Origin: Actinomycetes bacterium | GTDB lineage: Bacteria; Actinomycetota; Coriobacteriia; Coriobacteriales; Eggerthellaceae | Direction of reading: 5' to 3' | Assembly (NCBI GenBank): GCA_023395755.1 | Contig: JAEWYG010000004.1 | Location: 1-17,849, forward strand | Length of the DNA: 17,849 bases | Position numbers and translations under genes: made by a program | Part shown: positions 7,256 through 14,722 of the stretch, piece after piece | How positions within the stretch are numbered: the stretch's first letter is position 1 | Layout of the letters: each line of letters opens with the position of its first letter | Notes under the pieces: generated by a model | Database searches by the model: none | What the model saw: the letters and a program-made list of their open reading frames with translations, nothing else | Told to the model about the DNA's origin: nothing

Positions 7256-8646
7256 AGGTCAAGCTCCTTGTATAGATCTTCAGCCGTGCGCGCCGACTCA
7301 AAGCCAAACGCACGCCCAACTATGCGTATTTCGTCACCATCAACCGCACCGGCGCGTTCGAGTGCGGCTTCCACACCCAAGCGTTTCAAGCGGTGCTGCA
7401 AGAAAGTGATAGCTTCCTCGTTATCCCAATCGGTCTGAACAACCATACGCTCCACTTGCGGCCCCTGCACACGAAACACACCCCCGCCAAGAGGTAGCAC
7501 TTGGAAGCGCTTATCACGCAACTCACGCTGATGCTCCCACACGTGGTCGTACTGCACGTCATCTTCTGCCGCAGAGCACGCCGCAGCACGCAATTCATGC
7601 ACCTTCGTGGCGATGGCCGCCTTAAGGCCGTCTACCCCCTCACCGGTAAGGGCGCTAATACGATAAAGCTTCGGGTCGATAGGACTAGGAGCAAACTCGT
7701 TTCCCCCAGCCGCCGCAATTGAGTCCTCGCGCACGCGCGCGGCTAGCAATTCAGCTGCCTCTTCAGTGCCAGAAATGTCCACCTTATTCGCCACAACAAT
7801 ACGTGGGCGTGCGGCTAGCTCGTCTGCATACAGAGCAAGTTCACGATTAATAATATCGTAATCTTCAAGGGGATCACGCCCCTCCCAATCGCCAGTCAAG
7901 TCCACCACGTGCACAATCAGAGCAGTGCGCTCAATGTGACGCAAAAACTCGTGACCGAGACCGCGTCCCTCATGCGCTCCCTCAATCAACCCGGGAATGT
8001 CTGCTACCACAAAACTCAAATCACCCGAACGCGCCACACCCAGATTCGGAACCAACGTTGTAAAGGGATAGTCTGCAATTTTGGGACGCGCTGCGCTCAT
8101 TTTGGCAATAAGCGACGACTTACCCGCAGACGGCATGCCAACCAATGCCGCATCGGCCATAAGCTTCATTTCGAGCTCGATCCAGCCCTCTTGCGATGGC
8201 TCCCCCAACTCGGCAAATGCAGGAGCACGCCGCGTCGGGGTAACGAAATGAATATTACCACGCCCACCCATGCCACCGCTGGCAACCACAACACGCTCGC
8301 CATCATGGGTAAGGTCGGCAATAAGTTCACCCGTTTCTTTAGTTTCTTCAAAATATTCGCGCACCACCGTACCTACCGGCACCTTGAGCACCAAATCTTC
8401 GCCCGTAGCTCCGTGCATACGCGAACCCTTGCCATGGGTCCCACGCTCGGCCTTAAAGTGATGTTTGAAGCGGTACTCGATAAGTGACGATAAGCTAGCG
8501 TCGGCCTGCACAATCACGTTACCACCATGCCCGCCATCACCTCCGTCGGGACCACCCTTCGGCACGTGCGCCTCGCGGCGAAACGCCATACATCCCGCGC
8601 CGCCATCGCCGCCCTTCACATGTATACGTACTTTATCGATAAACAC
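7252..8646 (-). CDS. obgE: GTPase ObgE/CgtA, ribosome assembly
   Basis: The 464-residue Obg GTPase has three parts. The glycine-rich Obg fold spans 1-158 ('VKGGDGGAGCMAFRREAHVPKGG' region). The G domain spans about 160-350, with G1 'GMPSAGKSS' (170-178), switch I 'YPFTTLVPN' (193-201), G3 'DIPG' (216-219), G4 'NKVD' (287-290) and G5 'SALTG' (331-335). The C-terminal OCT domain covers about 375-445, as in gram-positive Obg proteins. It acts in late 50S assembly and stringent-response control. The start is GTG 8646 with GAGGA 6 bases upstream. It is the first gene of the obgE-proB-proA-nadD/yqeK-rsfS operon and directly follows rpmA across a terminator, a conserved order in gram-positive bacteria. 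Confidence 0.96.
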   Translation of the reverse strand: MFIDKVRIHVKGGDGGAGCMAFRREAHVPKGGPDGGDGGHGGNVIVQADASLSSLIEYRFKHHFKAERGTHGKGSRMHGATGEDLVLKVPVGTVVREYFEETKETGELIADLTHDGERVVVASGGMGGRGNIHFVTPTRRAPAFAELGEPSQEGWIELEMKLMADAALVGMPSAGKSSLIAKMSAARPKIADYPFTTLVPNLGVARSGDLSFVVADIPGLIEGAHEGRGLGHEFLRHIERTALIVHVVDLTGDWEGRDPLEDYDIINRELALYADELAARPRIVVANKVDISGTEEAAELLAARVREDSIAAAGGNEFAPSPIDPKLYRISALTGEGVDGLKAAIATKVHELRAAACSAAEDDVQYDHVWEHQRELRDKRFQVLPLGGGVFRVQGPQVERMVVQTDWDNEEAITFLQHRLKRLGVEAALERAGAVDGDEIRIVGRAFGFESARTAEDLYKELDL

Positions 8647-8670
8647 GTCGATTCCTCTATTTCAGACAGA

Positions 8671-8696
8671 CCGTCGTGCATTCTATCGTACGACGG
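8671..8696. promoter_or_regulatory. Inverted repeat around a possible obgE -10 box
   Basis: CCGTCGT and ACGACGG form a 7-bp inverted repeat with a 12-base centre, about 25 bases before the obgE GTG. The centre holds a minus-strand TAGAAT (8685-8680) that could be the -10; no good -35 is found 16-18 bases before it. It may be an operator or a leader hairpin. Confidence 0.35.
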
Positions 8697-8733
8697 TTGC
8701 AATCGGTGAATCTTGCAACTTGGATTGTATACG

Positions 8734-8762
8734 AAAAGTGCCCCCTGACGAGCAGGGGGCAC
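8734..8762 (-). terminator. Rho-independent terminator after rpmA
   Basis: On the minus strand GTGCCCCCT-GCTCGTC-AGGGGGCAC forms a 9-bp stem with a 7-base loop, followed by TTTT. It begins 45 bases past the rpmA stop and separates the ribosomal-protein unit from obgE, though some read-through is possible. Confidence 0.8.
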
Positions 8763-8806
8763 GCGAAAACTAAAAGGTGTAGCAATCGTGTAACGAGTCG
8801 ATCGCC

Positions 8807-9058
8807 TTATACTTCTGGACGCACGTGCACGCGACGCTTAATGCCACGTGTAAATTCTAACGTGCCGTCACACAAAGCAAACAACGTATCGTCTTTACCG
8901 CGTCCAACATTCTCGCCCGGATGAAAATGCGTACCGCGCTGTCGAACAATAATGTTACCCGTCTTCACAACCTGACCAGCGAACATCTTCACGCCGAGTC
9001 GCTGTGCGTGGGAGTCGCGGCCGTTACGGCTGGATCCAAGACCCTTCTTGTGTGCCAT
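8807..9058 (-). CDS. rpmA: 50S ribosomal protein L27 (bL27)
   Basis: This 83-residue L27 starts directly 'MAHKKGLGSSRNGRDS', so it lacks the Firmicutes N-terminal extension that is removed by Prp protease. The lysine-rich N-terminus reaches towards the peptidyl transferase centre. The signature 'GNIIVRQRGTHFHPGENVG' (34-52) is present. GGAGG lies 7 bases before the ATG. It is 20 bases downstream of rplU. No prp (ysxB) gene lies between the two, in line with the missing extension. Confidence 0.97.
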   Translation of the reverse strand: MAHKKGLGSSRNGRDSHAQRLGVKMFAGQVVKTGNIIVRQRGTHFHPGENVGRGKDDTLFALCDGTLEFTRGIKRRVHVRPEV

Positions 9059-9078
9059 GAGAATTCCTCCCTTGCTCT

Positions 9079-9471
9079 TTACTCAGCGGCTTCGGTCGCG
9101 GGCTCTTCAGCTTTCGCGGCCTTCTTCGGGGCAGCCTTTTTGGCAGCCTTCTTCTCGGCCTTAGCCGAACCGACAGATTCGATCTGGACACGCGTCAACT
9201 GCTGACGGTGACCCTGCATTTTCTTGTAGTTCTTGCGCTTCTTAAACTTAAACACCAGCTGCTTTTCGCCCTTGAACTGCTCCAAGACGATAGCCGTGAC
9301 CTTGGTCGCAGCAGCCTTGGCCGGATCGGCCTCGACCTTGTCGCCGTCCACGATGCAGATAGCTTCGAGTTCGACCTTTGCGCCAACCTCGGCTTCAAGC
9401 TTCTCGATATTCAGCTTGTCTCCGGGGGCAACTTTGTACTGTTTGCCACCCGTTTTTACGATTGCGTACAT
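9079..9471 (-). CDS. rplU: 50S ribosomal protein L21 (bL21) with Lys/Ala-rich tail
   Basis: L21, 130 residues. The canonical domain is residues 1-102, opening 'MYAIVKTGGKQYKV' and with 'FKFKKRKNYKKMQGHRQ' at 74-90. A low-complexity tail of about 28 residues follows, made of KKAAKKAAPKKAAK and then an acidic end. The usual length is about 103, so the tail is a lineage-specific extension that may add 23S rRNA contacts. AAGGAG lies 6 bases before the ATG. It is the first gene of the rplU-rpmA unit, with its own promoter at 9528-9556 and a leader hairpin. Confidence 0.97.
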   Translation of the reverse strand: MYAIVKTGGKQYKVAPGDKLNIEKLEAEVGAKVELEAICIVDGDKVEADPAKAAATKVTAIVLEQFKGEKQLVFKFKKRKNYKKMQGHRQQLTRVQIESVGSAKAEKKAAKKAAPKKAAKAEEPATEAAE

Positions 9472-9494
9472 GAGTGACTCCTTATTTCAACCCA

Positions 9495-9512
9495 CGCTCC
9501 CCTCAGGGAGCG
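9495..9512 (-). promoter_or_regulatory. Leader hairpin of rplU
   Basis: In the rplU leader, CGCTCCC-TGAG-GGGAGCG forms a perfect 7-bp stem with a tetraloop, about 15 bases before the Shine-Dalgarno. There is no T tract. L21 operons in other bacteria carry autoregulatory leaders; whether this stem is such an element is unproven. Confidence 0.45.
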
Positions 9513-9527
9513 AGAACGCAAGGCGAT

Positions 9528-9556
9528 ATCTTAACAGCGTGACCGTAGCAAGTCAA
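9528..9556 (-). promoter_or_regulatory. Sigma70-type promoter of rplU-rpmA
   Basis: Minus-strand -35 TTGACT (9556-9551), a 17-base spacer and -10 TAAGAT (9533-9528). This gives a leader of about 50 bases. It is one of the best promoters in the window and suits a ribosomal-protein operon. Confidence 0.75.
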
Positions 9557-9694
9557 TGTGATCTTATGCACAATCTCCGCGTATCATCGCACTCTTCTTA
9601 CGCCGTGCCTCCACATAGCACAACGCTCATATGATATCAGATAATACTAGCTACACACGGTGGCGTGGTATTAATTTTTCCCAATCTCACCGTT

Positions 9695-9719
9695 CCAACA
9701 AAGTTAGAACCAACAAAGT
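9695..9719. repeat. Short direct repeat downstream of polA
   Basis: CCAACAAAGT occurs at 9695-9704 and 9710-9719 (period 15), just after the polA stop. The surrounding gap 9557-9730 holds no gene and no convincing polA terminator. Confidence 0.3.
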
Positions 9720-9730
9720 ACCAGCAAGCA

Positions 9731-12358
9731 CTAGTGGGCCTCAGCCCAATTCGCACCACATGACACCCCTACTTCTAAAGGTACGCGCAGTTCAACGACG
9801 TGCTCCATAACGTCTGTTACTAGCCCAGAAAGCGCCTCAACCTCATCGGCAGGTACGCTAAAGTCCAACTCATCGTGCACCTGCAGAAGAAGCTTCGCGC
9901 GAAAGCCCTCTTTTCTTAAACGGCCCTGCACCTCGGTCATGGCCAGCTTAATAATGTCGGCCGCGCTCCCCTGCATGGGGTGATTCATCGCTGTACGTTC
10001 GCCGAACCCTCGCTGCGTTCCATTACTGCTTTTGAGTTCGGGAATATGACGCTTGCGGCCAAACATCGTCTCCGCAAAACCTTTTTTCTTTGCTAGCTCA
10101 ATGGTTTCATCCAGATAAACACGTACACCCGGGTAGGCCTCGAAGTAGCGCTCAATCATTTCCTTTGCCTCAGAAAAGGGGATACCAAGGCTTTGCGCCA
10201 AACCGAACGCCTGCTGACCATACACAATACCAAAGTTTACGGCTTTCGCACGACTACGCAGTTCAGGCACGACCTCCTCTACCGGTACGTCAAACACACG
10301 AGCAGCTGTACTCGCATGAAAATCGGCTCCCGAACAAAATGCCGCCACCAGGTGTTCGTCGCCAGACAAGTGTGCGAGAAGACGCAACTCAATTTGAGAA
10401 TAGTCAGCCGAGAGAAACCGTTCCTCTGGTGCAAGAGGAACGAAGCATTCCCTAATTTGTCGACCAAAATCGGTACGTACGGGAATATTCTGCAAGTTAG
10501 GATCTGACGACGAAAGGCGTCCAGTCGTCGTAACCGTTTCATTAAAGGTCGTATGAATCCGCCCATCATCCGCTCGCATCCGTGGCAACGCATCGATATA
10601 GGTACTTTTGATTTTCGCAAGCTCGCGATAGCGCAGCACGAGAGCCGGAAGCTCGTGGTAGGCCGACAATTCCTTGAGCACGGCAGCATCGGTGGAATAG
10701 CCGCGCTGAGTCTTTTTCAGTGGCTTCAGCCCCAGCACCTCAAAAAGAATGCGCGAAAGTTGCAGAGGCGAATCGAGATTGAACGTCTCTCCCGCCACCT
10801 CATAAACACGCTCGGACAGCTCCTCCAACTCGGCCTGGGTAGCAGCGCCCAACTGCGCCAAACGATTAACATCAATGGCGGCACCCGTACGTTCCATAAT
10901 AGCCAACACGCCCACCAGCGGTAGATCAATATCGAAATAGGCGCTACTACTACCATCACGCGTAAGAGCATCGGTAAGTGGCGCAACCAACGCCCGCGCT
11001 GCGGCAGCCTGCACTACCGCTACATCGGCTTCTGTTTTTGCCTCAGGCAGCACACCACCACAATAAGCGTCCAACAACGCATCGAAGGAATACTCCGTCA
11101 CCGATGAGTTCAGCACATAACCCGCAAGCCCCAAATCAAAAGCACGCATATCCATTAGTTCGTCGTCTTGCACTAAAGCGGGTACTGCAGTATCGGCTGG
11201 ATAGACACGATGAATGGCATGTTTGACATCTAGGGCAGCAAACGAACCCGTACGCACCACGCGCGCAAATGCCGCAAGACCCCTGTCGTCCTCATACAGC
11301 GCCATACCCTGAGAGGTACCGATAGCACAGGTAAGATCGGCATTGAACAGCGATGCTTGCTCGGGTTCAACAAACGCCACACCCAGCGTTTCACCTCGTT
11401 CGATAGCCGCATCAACAAGAGTATCGGCTTCAGCGCCTGTCAGCAAGGGCTCCCAAGCAAGCGGTGCGGCCTTCTTTTCAAGCTCACGCCCTACCAACTT
11501 GAGAACACGACTCAAATGAGAGTTGAGCTGTAACTTCTTAAATGCCTCGGTCACTACATCGGGGTCGAACGACGGAAAGCTAAACGATTCAAGATCAAGG
11601 GGGAAATCGAGGTCTCGCACGATAGTGGCAACCTCGCGGCTTGCAAAGGCCGCTTCCTTATTTCCAACGACGTTTTCCTTCTGCTTACCCTTAAGGTCGT
11701 CGACATGCTCATAGAGACCTTCCAAACTGCCGTAGGCTTGCAGCAGCTTTGTGGCTGTCTTCTCACCAATACCAGGAACTCCTGGAATATTATCGGATGA
11801 GTCGCCTTTAAGGCCCAGATAATCGGGCACCTGATGAGGTTCAATGCCATAGCGCTCGGTCACTTCAGCAGGACCATAGATAGCAACATCGGTGATGCCC
11901 TTTTTTGTAGTAACAATACGCGTCAGCGTGCTTGCCAGCTGATAGGCATCTTTATCGCCCGTTACCAGCAACGTTTCATAACCCAGTGCCTCATCGCGCG
12001 CTGCGATAGTGCCCAGAATATCATCGCCCTCCCAGCCCTTAATGCGCACAACCGGCACATCCATAGCTGTGAGTAGCTCCTCGATAATGGGGAACTGCAC
12101 TTTAAGATCTTCATCCATAGGAGGTCGCTGCGCCTTGTATTGCTCTAACGCCTTCATGCGAAACGCCGGGCGCCCAGCATCAAACGCGCAGATGAGAGCA
12201 TCGGGTGCAGCCATATCTATAAATTTCAGCAACATAGCAAGAAAGCCAAACACCGCATTAGTTGGCCGTCCGTCGGGCGCGTTCATGGTTTGGGGCACCG
12301 CATGAAAGGCGCGGTGCATAAGCGAGTTACCGTCGATGACGGCGATCTTCTTGGGCAT
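9731..12358 (-). CDS. polA: DNA polymerase I
   Basis: The 875-residue family A polymerase removes RNA primers and fills gaps in replication and repair. The N-terminal 5'-nuclease domain (1 to about 290) keeps its metal-binding acids: 'VIDGNSLMHRAF' (7-18), 'WEGDD' (109-113), 'TGDKDAYQL' (133-141) and 'GLKGDSSDNIPG' (182-193). The middle domain (about 300-480) lacks the DxE and other acids of 3'-5' proofreading, so it is probably inactive, as in Taq and Bst polymerases. The polymerase domain has motif A 'ADYSQIELR' (D652), motif B 'RSRAKAVNFGIVYG' (701-714) and motif C 'VHDE' (827-830). GGAGGA lies 7 bases before the ATG. Confidence 0.96.
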   Translation of the reverse strand: MPKKIAVIDGNSLMHRAFHAVPQTMNAPDGRPTNAVFGFLAMLLKFIDMAAPDALICAFDAGRPAFRMKALEQYKAQRPPMDEDLKVQFPIIEELLTAMDVPVVRIKGWEGDDILGTIAARDEALGYETLLVTGDKDAYQLASTLTRIVTTKKGITDVAIYGPAEVTERYGIEPHQVPDYLGLKGDSSDNIPGVPGIGEKTATKLLQAYGSLEGLYEHVDDLKGKQKENVVGNKEAAFASREVATIVRDLDFPLDLESFSFPSFDPDVVTEAFKKLQLNSHLSRVLKLVGRELEKKAAPLAWEPLLTGAEADTLVDAAIERGETLGVAFVEPEQASLFNADLTCAIGTSQGMALYEDDRGLAAFARVVRTGSFAALDVKHAIHRVYPADTAVPALVQDDELMDMRAFDLGLAGYVLNSSVTEYSFDALLDAYCGGVLPEAKTEADVAVVQAAAARALVAPLTDALTRDGSSSAYFDIDLPLVGVLAIMERTGAAIDVNRLAQLGAATQAELEELSERVYEVAGETFNLDSPLQLSRILFEVLGLKPLKKTQRGYSTDAAVLKELSAYHELPALVLRYRELAKIKSTYIDALPRMRADDGRIHTTFNETVTTTGRLSSSDPNLQNIPVRTDFGRQIRECFVPLAPEERFLSADYSQIELRLLAHLSGDEHLVAAFCSGADFHASTAARVFDVPVEEVVPELRSRAKAVNFGIVYGQQAFGLAQSLGIPFSEAKEMIERYFEAYPGVRVYLDETIELAKKKGFAETMFGRKRHIPELKSSNGTQRGFGERTAMNHPMQGSAADIIKLAMTEVQGRLRKEGFRAKLLLQVHDELDFSVPADEVEALSGLVTDVMEHVVELRVPLEVGVSCGANWAEAH

Positions 12359-12395
12359 GGATCTATCCTCCGTCGAGCTTCGATTTCTAGACCCC

Positions 12396-12401
12396 AGTAT
12401 A
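12396..12401 (-). promoter_or_regulatory. Possible polA -10 box
   Basis: Minus-strand TATACT lies 38 bases before the polA ATG in the 87-base gap after the regulator gene. No good -35 stands 16-18 bases before it, so polA may also depend on transcription from glnA. Confidence 0.25.
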
Positions 12402-12445
12402 GTGCATGCCCCTCAATACCTCACCAGAAAAGAGTGCTCGGGAAG

Positions 12446-13117
12446 CTACGCATTCCAGAGATAACCGACACTGCGAATGGTTTCTAAATGCTGAGCTAAA
12501 TCGGGACCAAGTTTAGCGCGAACACGACGTACATGAACATCAACAGTACGAGAGCCGCCATAGTAATCAAAGCCCCAAACACGTCGCAACAAAGCATCGC
12601 GAGAATAGGTGCGGCCAGGATGGGTAACCAAAAAAGCCAACAAAGCATATTCGAGGTAGGTAAAATCGAGAGGATCGCCTGCAACGGTTACCTGATAAGT
12701 AGCCAAATTAATAGTCATCGCATCCACAACCAGCAGGTCGGAAGGAGTGCTCTCATCCCCCGGCCAAAGCAAATTACGAATGCGAGCAGTGCATTCCTCG
12801 CTACCGGCGCCATGAACAACAAAGTCGGTTTTGATCTGCACGGGAAGACGAAAAGAGCCCAACTTGGCCTCATCGGCAATTACCAACAGAGCAGCCGACC
12901 CATCTTCAATCAGCAGTCGCTCAGCTTGCGCAATGCGAGCTGACGCGTCGCCACGAGCCTCTAAAACCACCAAGTCGTAACCAGAATTTTGGGCGAGCAG
13001 CTTTTCGAACTGCGCAAACGAACCCGCAGCAACATCAACATCCAAACCGGAAAGCACTTGCTGGAACTTATGGGCATTATCTAAGCTATCAGCAACGAAG
13101 ATCACCGATTTTCTCAT
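12446..13117 (-). CDS. GlnR-like orphan OmpR-family regulator (atypical receiver)
   Basis: A regulator of 223 residues. Residues 1-115 form a receiver-like domain, and about 128-223 an OmpR-type winged helix with 'LEYALLAFLVTHPGRTYSR' and 'VWGFDYYGGSRTVDVHVRR'. That last motif and 'IRSVGYLW' closely resemble actinobacterial GlnR. The phosphorylation pocket is degenerate: Glu53 replaces the acceptor Asp ('DLVVLEARG') and only D10 remains of the first acidic pair. GlnR is likewise an orphan, atypical receiver that controls nitrogen genes. The start at 13117 is chosen because GGAAGGGAG lies 8 bases upstream. A longer frame from 13195 would overlap glnA and its extra residues fit no family. It lies 34 bases after glnA, likely in the same transcript. 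The GlnR assignment rests on motif likeness and context. Confidence 0.75.
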   Translation of the reverse strand: MRKSVIFVADSLDNAHKFQQVLSGLDVDVAAGSFAQFEKLLAQNSGYDLVVLEARGDASARIAQAERLLIEDGSAALLVIADEAKLGSFRLPVQIKTDFVVHGAGSEECTARIRNLLWPGDESTPSDLLVVDAMTINLATYQVTVAGDPLDFTYLEYALLAFLVTHPGRTYSRDALLRRVWGFDYYGGSRTVDVHVRRVRAKLGPDLAQHLETIRSVGYLWNA

Positions 13118-13151
13118 GCGGTCGACTCCCTTCCAGCCCAAGATAGCATAA

Positions 13152-14495
13152 TTAAAGCACCGCCAGATAGCGGTCGCGTTCCCATTGCGAAACATAACCT
13201 TGGTAGTCGTTCCATTCGGCTCGTTTGGTGGCTACGAGATATGAGTGAATATGATCGCCTAGGGTTTCTTGCATGAATTGAGACTCGGCGAACAGTTCAA
13301 CAGCCTCACCCAAACTTTCGGGCAATGTTGAGATACCTTGATGACGAAGATCCTGACGCGTTAGGGCAAAAAGGTCGCGATCTTCAGTCGGAGGCTGCAG
13401 TTCCAGCTCATCCTCAATACCCCTTAAACCCGCAGCCAGCATAACAGCAAATGCGAGATAAGGGTTCGCCGCAGGATCGGGGCTACGCAACTCAATACGA
13501 CAAGCATCCTCACGATTCGGACGGTAGCCAGGAATACGTACGAGGGTAGAACGATTGCGGCTAGCCCACGATAAGTACGTCGGAGCTTCCCCACCGCAGA
13601 TAAGCCGCTTGTATGAATTGACGTGCTGATTGGTAACTACACAGAACTCTGGAGCATATCTCAAAATACCCGCGATATAGTGCTTGGCCACTTTTGAAAG
13701 GCGATAGCCCTGCGGATCAGACGGATCAAAAAAAGCATTGTTACCATCGAGGTCAGTAAGGCTTTGATGCACATGCATACCACTACCTGGCTGGCCAGCC
13801 ATAGGTTTGGGCATAAACGAAGCATACACACCATGCTTATGAGCAATCTCCTTAACCACCAGTTTATAGGTCATCACTGCATCAGCCATAGACAATGCAT
13901 CGGCATAGCGCAGATCTATCTCATGCTGAGAGGGACCATTTTCGTGATGGGAATACTCCACGGGAATACCCATCTTCTCCAGCGTAAGCACCGTATCGCG
14001 ACGCAAATCGGAGGCGTAGTCGAGACTAGTCAGATCAAAGTAACCACCTCGATCGAGCACCTCGGTACCTTCGGCATCTTTAAAGTAGAAAAATTCCAAC
14101 TCAGGCCCTACGTTAAACGCGTAGCCCATGCGAGCTGCCTTCTCCATCGTACGAACAAGCACCTGACGCGGATCTCCCTCGAAGGGTTGTCCATCAGGGG
14201 TACGCACGTCACAAAACATACGTGCCACAGCATTGCTTTCGGGACGCCAGGGTAACACCTGGAAGGTTGAGGCATCGGGAAAGGCCAGCATGTCGGACTC
14301 TTGCGTACAACAAAAGCCATCGATACAGCTTCCATCAAAGCCCATGCCCTCAGCGAACGCATTATCAAGCTCGTTAGGAACAACAGCAAACGATTTCATA
14401 GTGCCCAGCACATCGGTAAACCAGAAGCGAACAAAATGTACATCGCGGCTCTTGATAGTTTTCAAGACAAAATCTTGGTCGGGGTTCGCAGTCAT
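13152..14495 (-). CDS. glnA: Glutamine synthetase, type I
   Basis: The 447-residue GS makes glutamine from glutamate, ammonia and ATP. Seen are 'FDGSCIDGF' (53-61), metal ligands in 'GPELEFF' (E132, E134), 'GSGMHVHQSL' (237-246), flap Glu303 in 'GGEAPTYLSW', 'NRSTLVRIP' (314-322) and 'RIELRSPDPAANPYLAF' (333-349). Its length and C-terminal 'WERDRYL' resemble the GSI-alpha group of Bacillus, which is not adenylylated. Where Bacillus GS has Arg62 (feedback inhibition), this protein has Cys63 in 'GFCCTQESD'. The start is ATG 14495, with AAAGGA 7 bases upstream. An in-frame ATG at 14522 overlaps the -10 box and so would not be transcribed. The next gene is the GlnR-like regulator. Confidence 0.95.
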   Translation of the reverse strand: MTANPDQDFVLKTIKSRDVHFVRFWFTDVLGTMKSFAVVPNELDNAFAEGMGFDGSCIDGFCCTQESDMLAFPDASTFQVLPWRPESNAVARMFCDVRTPDGQPFEGDPRQVLVRTMEKAARMGYAFNVGPELEFFYFKDAEGTEVLDRGGYFDLTSLDYASDLRRDTVLTLEKMGIPVEYSHHENGPSQHEIDLRYADALSMADAVMTYKLVVKEIAHKHGVYASFMPKPMAGQPGSGMHVHQSLTDLDGNNAFFDPSDPQGYRLSKVAKHYIAGILRYAPEFCVVTNQHVNSYKRLICGGEAPTYLSWASRNRSTLVRIPGYRPNREDACRIELRSPDPAANPYLAFAVMLAAGLRGIEDELELQPPTEDRDLFALTRQDLRHQGISTLPESLGEAVELFAESQFMQETLGDHIHSYLVATKRAEWNDYQGYVSQWERDRYLAVL

Positions 14496-14520
14496 GGGCG
14501 CATCCTTTCTCTTGTAGTCC

Positions 14521-14551
14521 ATTATAGCGCGCCATGTTTCATCTTCGTTTC
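14521..14551 (-). promoter_or_regulatory. glnA promoter with GlnR-box-like direct repeat
   Basis: On the minus strand a perfect -10 TATAAT (14526-14521) lies 25 bases before the glnA start. No good -35 exists. Where it should be, GAAAC-N6-GAAAC (14551-14547 and 14540-14536) repeats with an 11-base period, i.e. one helical turn. Known GlnR sites in actinobacteria are GTnAC-N6-GAAAC half-sites with the same spacing, so activation by the nearby GlnR-like protein is plausible. Confidence 0.55.
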
Positions 14552-14580
14552 ACAAGGAATTTTCTCAGATTGGATAGGAG

Positions 14581-14601
14581 GCTGGGGATTAATTCCCCAG
14601 C
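14581..14601. repeat. Perfect dyad upstream of the glnA promoter
   Basis: GCTGGGGA-TTAAT-TCCCCAGC is an 8-bp perfect inverted repeat with a 5-base centre, 30 bases upstream of the GAAAC repeats. Neither strand has a T tract after it, so it is more like an operator or a remnant hairpin than a terminator. Confidence 0.45.
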
Positions 14602-14611
14602 TGTCCTTCCA

Positions 14612-14644
14612 CCAACAAAACCCGGCGCTTAGGGCCGGGTTTTG
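14612..14644 (-). terminator. Rho-independent terminator of the metNIQ operon
   Basis: CAAAACCCGGC and GCCGGGTTTTG (14616-14626, 14634-14644) form a perfect 11-bp stem with a 7-base loop. In the minus direction the stem ends in TTTTG followed by TTGG. It sits 79 bases past the metQ stop. The A/T arms would let it work in both directions, but no plus-strand gene precedes it. Confidence 0.75.
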
Positions 14645-14673
14645 TAAGGCAGCGCAAACCACTCGACGCTATA

Positions 14674-14701
14674 AGCGGGTCTTCGGTTTTGAAAACCCGC
14701 T
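14674..14701 (-). repeat. Hairpin just after metQ
   Basis: AGCGGGT (14674-14680) and ACCCGCT (14695-14701) pair. On the minus strand the stem extends through a G-U pair and three more bases to 11 pairs with a 6-base loop. No T tract follows. It may protect the mRNA 3' end upstream of the true terminator. Confidence 0.4.
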
Positions 14702-14722
14702 ATCTATGGATCGACGAAACGG

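Noticed and set aside
9695..9719. CCAACAAAGT direct repeat as an attachment site or mobile-element end
   Set aside because: It has only 10 bases, two copies, and no adjacent integrase, transposase or target duplication.
10460..11500. Loss of proofreading acids in PolA as a novelty
   Set aside because: Inactive 3'-5' exonuclease domains are common in PolA of many bacteria, such as Thermus and Geobacillus.
14496..14522. Longer glnA start at ATG 14522
   Set aside because: That ATG overlaps the TATAAT -10 box and would lie upstream of the transcript start; ATG 14495 has a good ribosome site.
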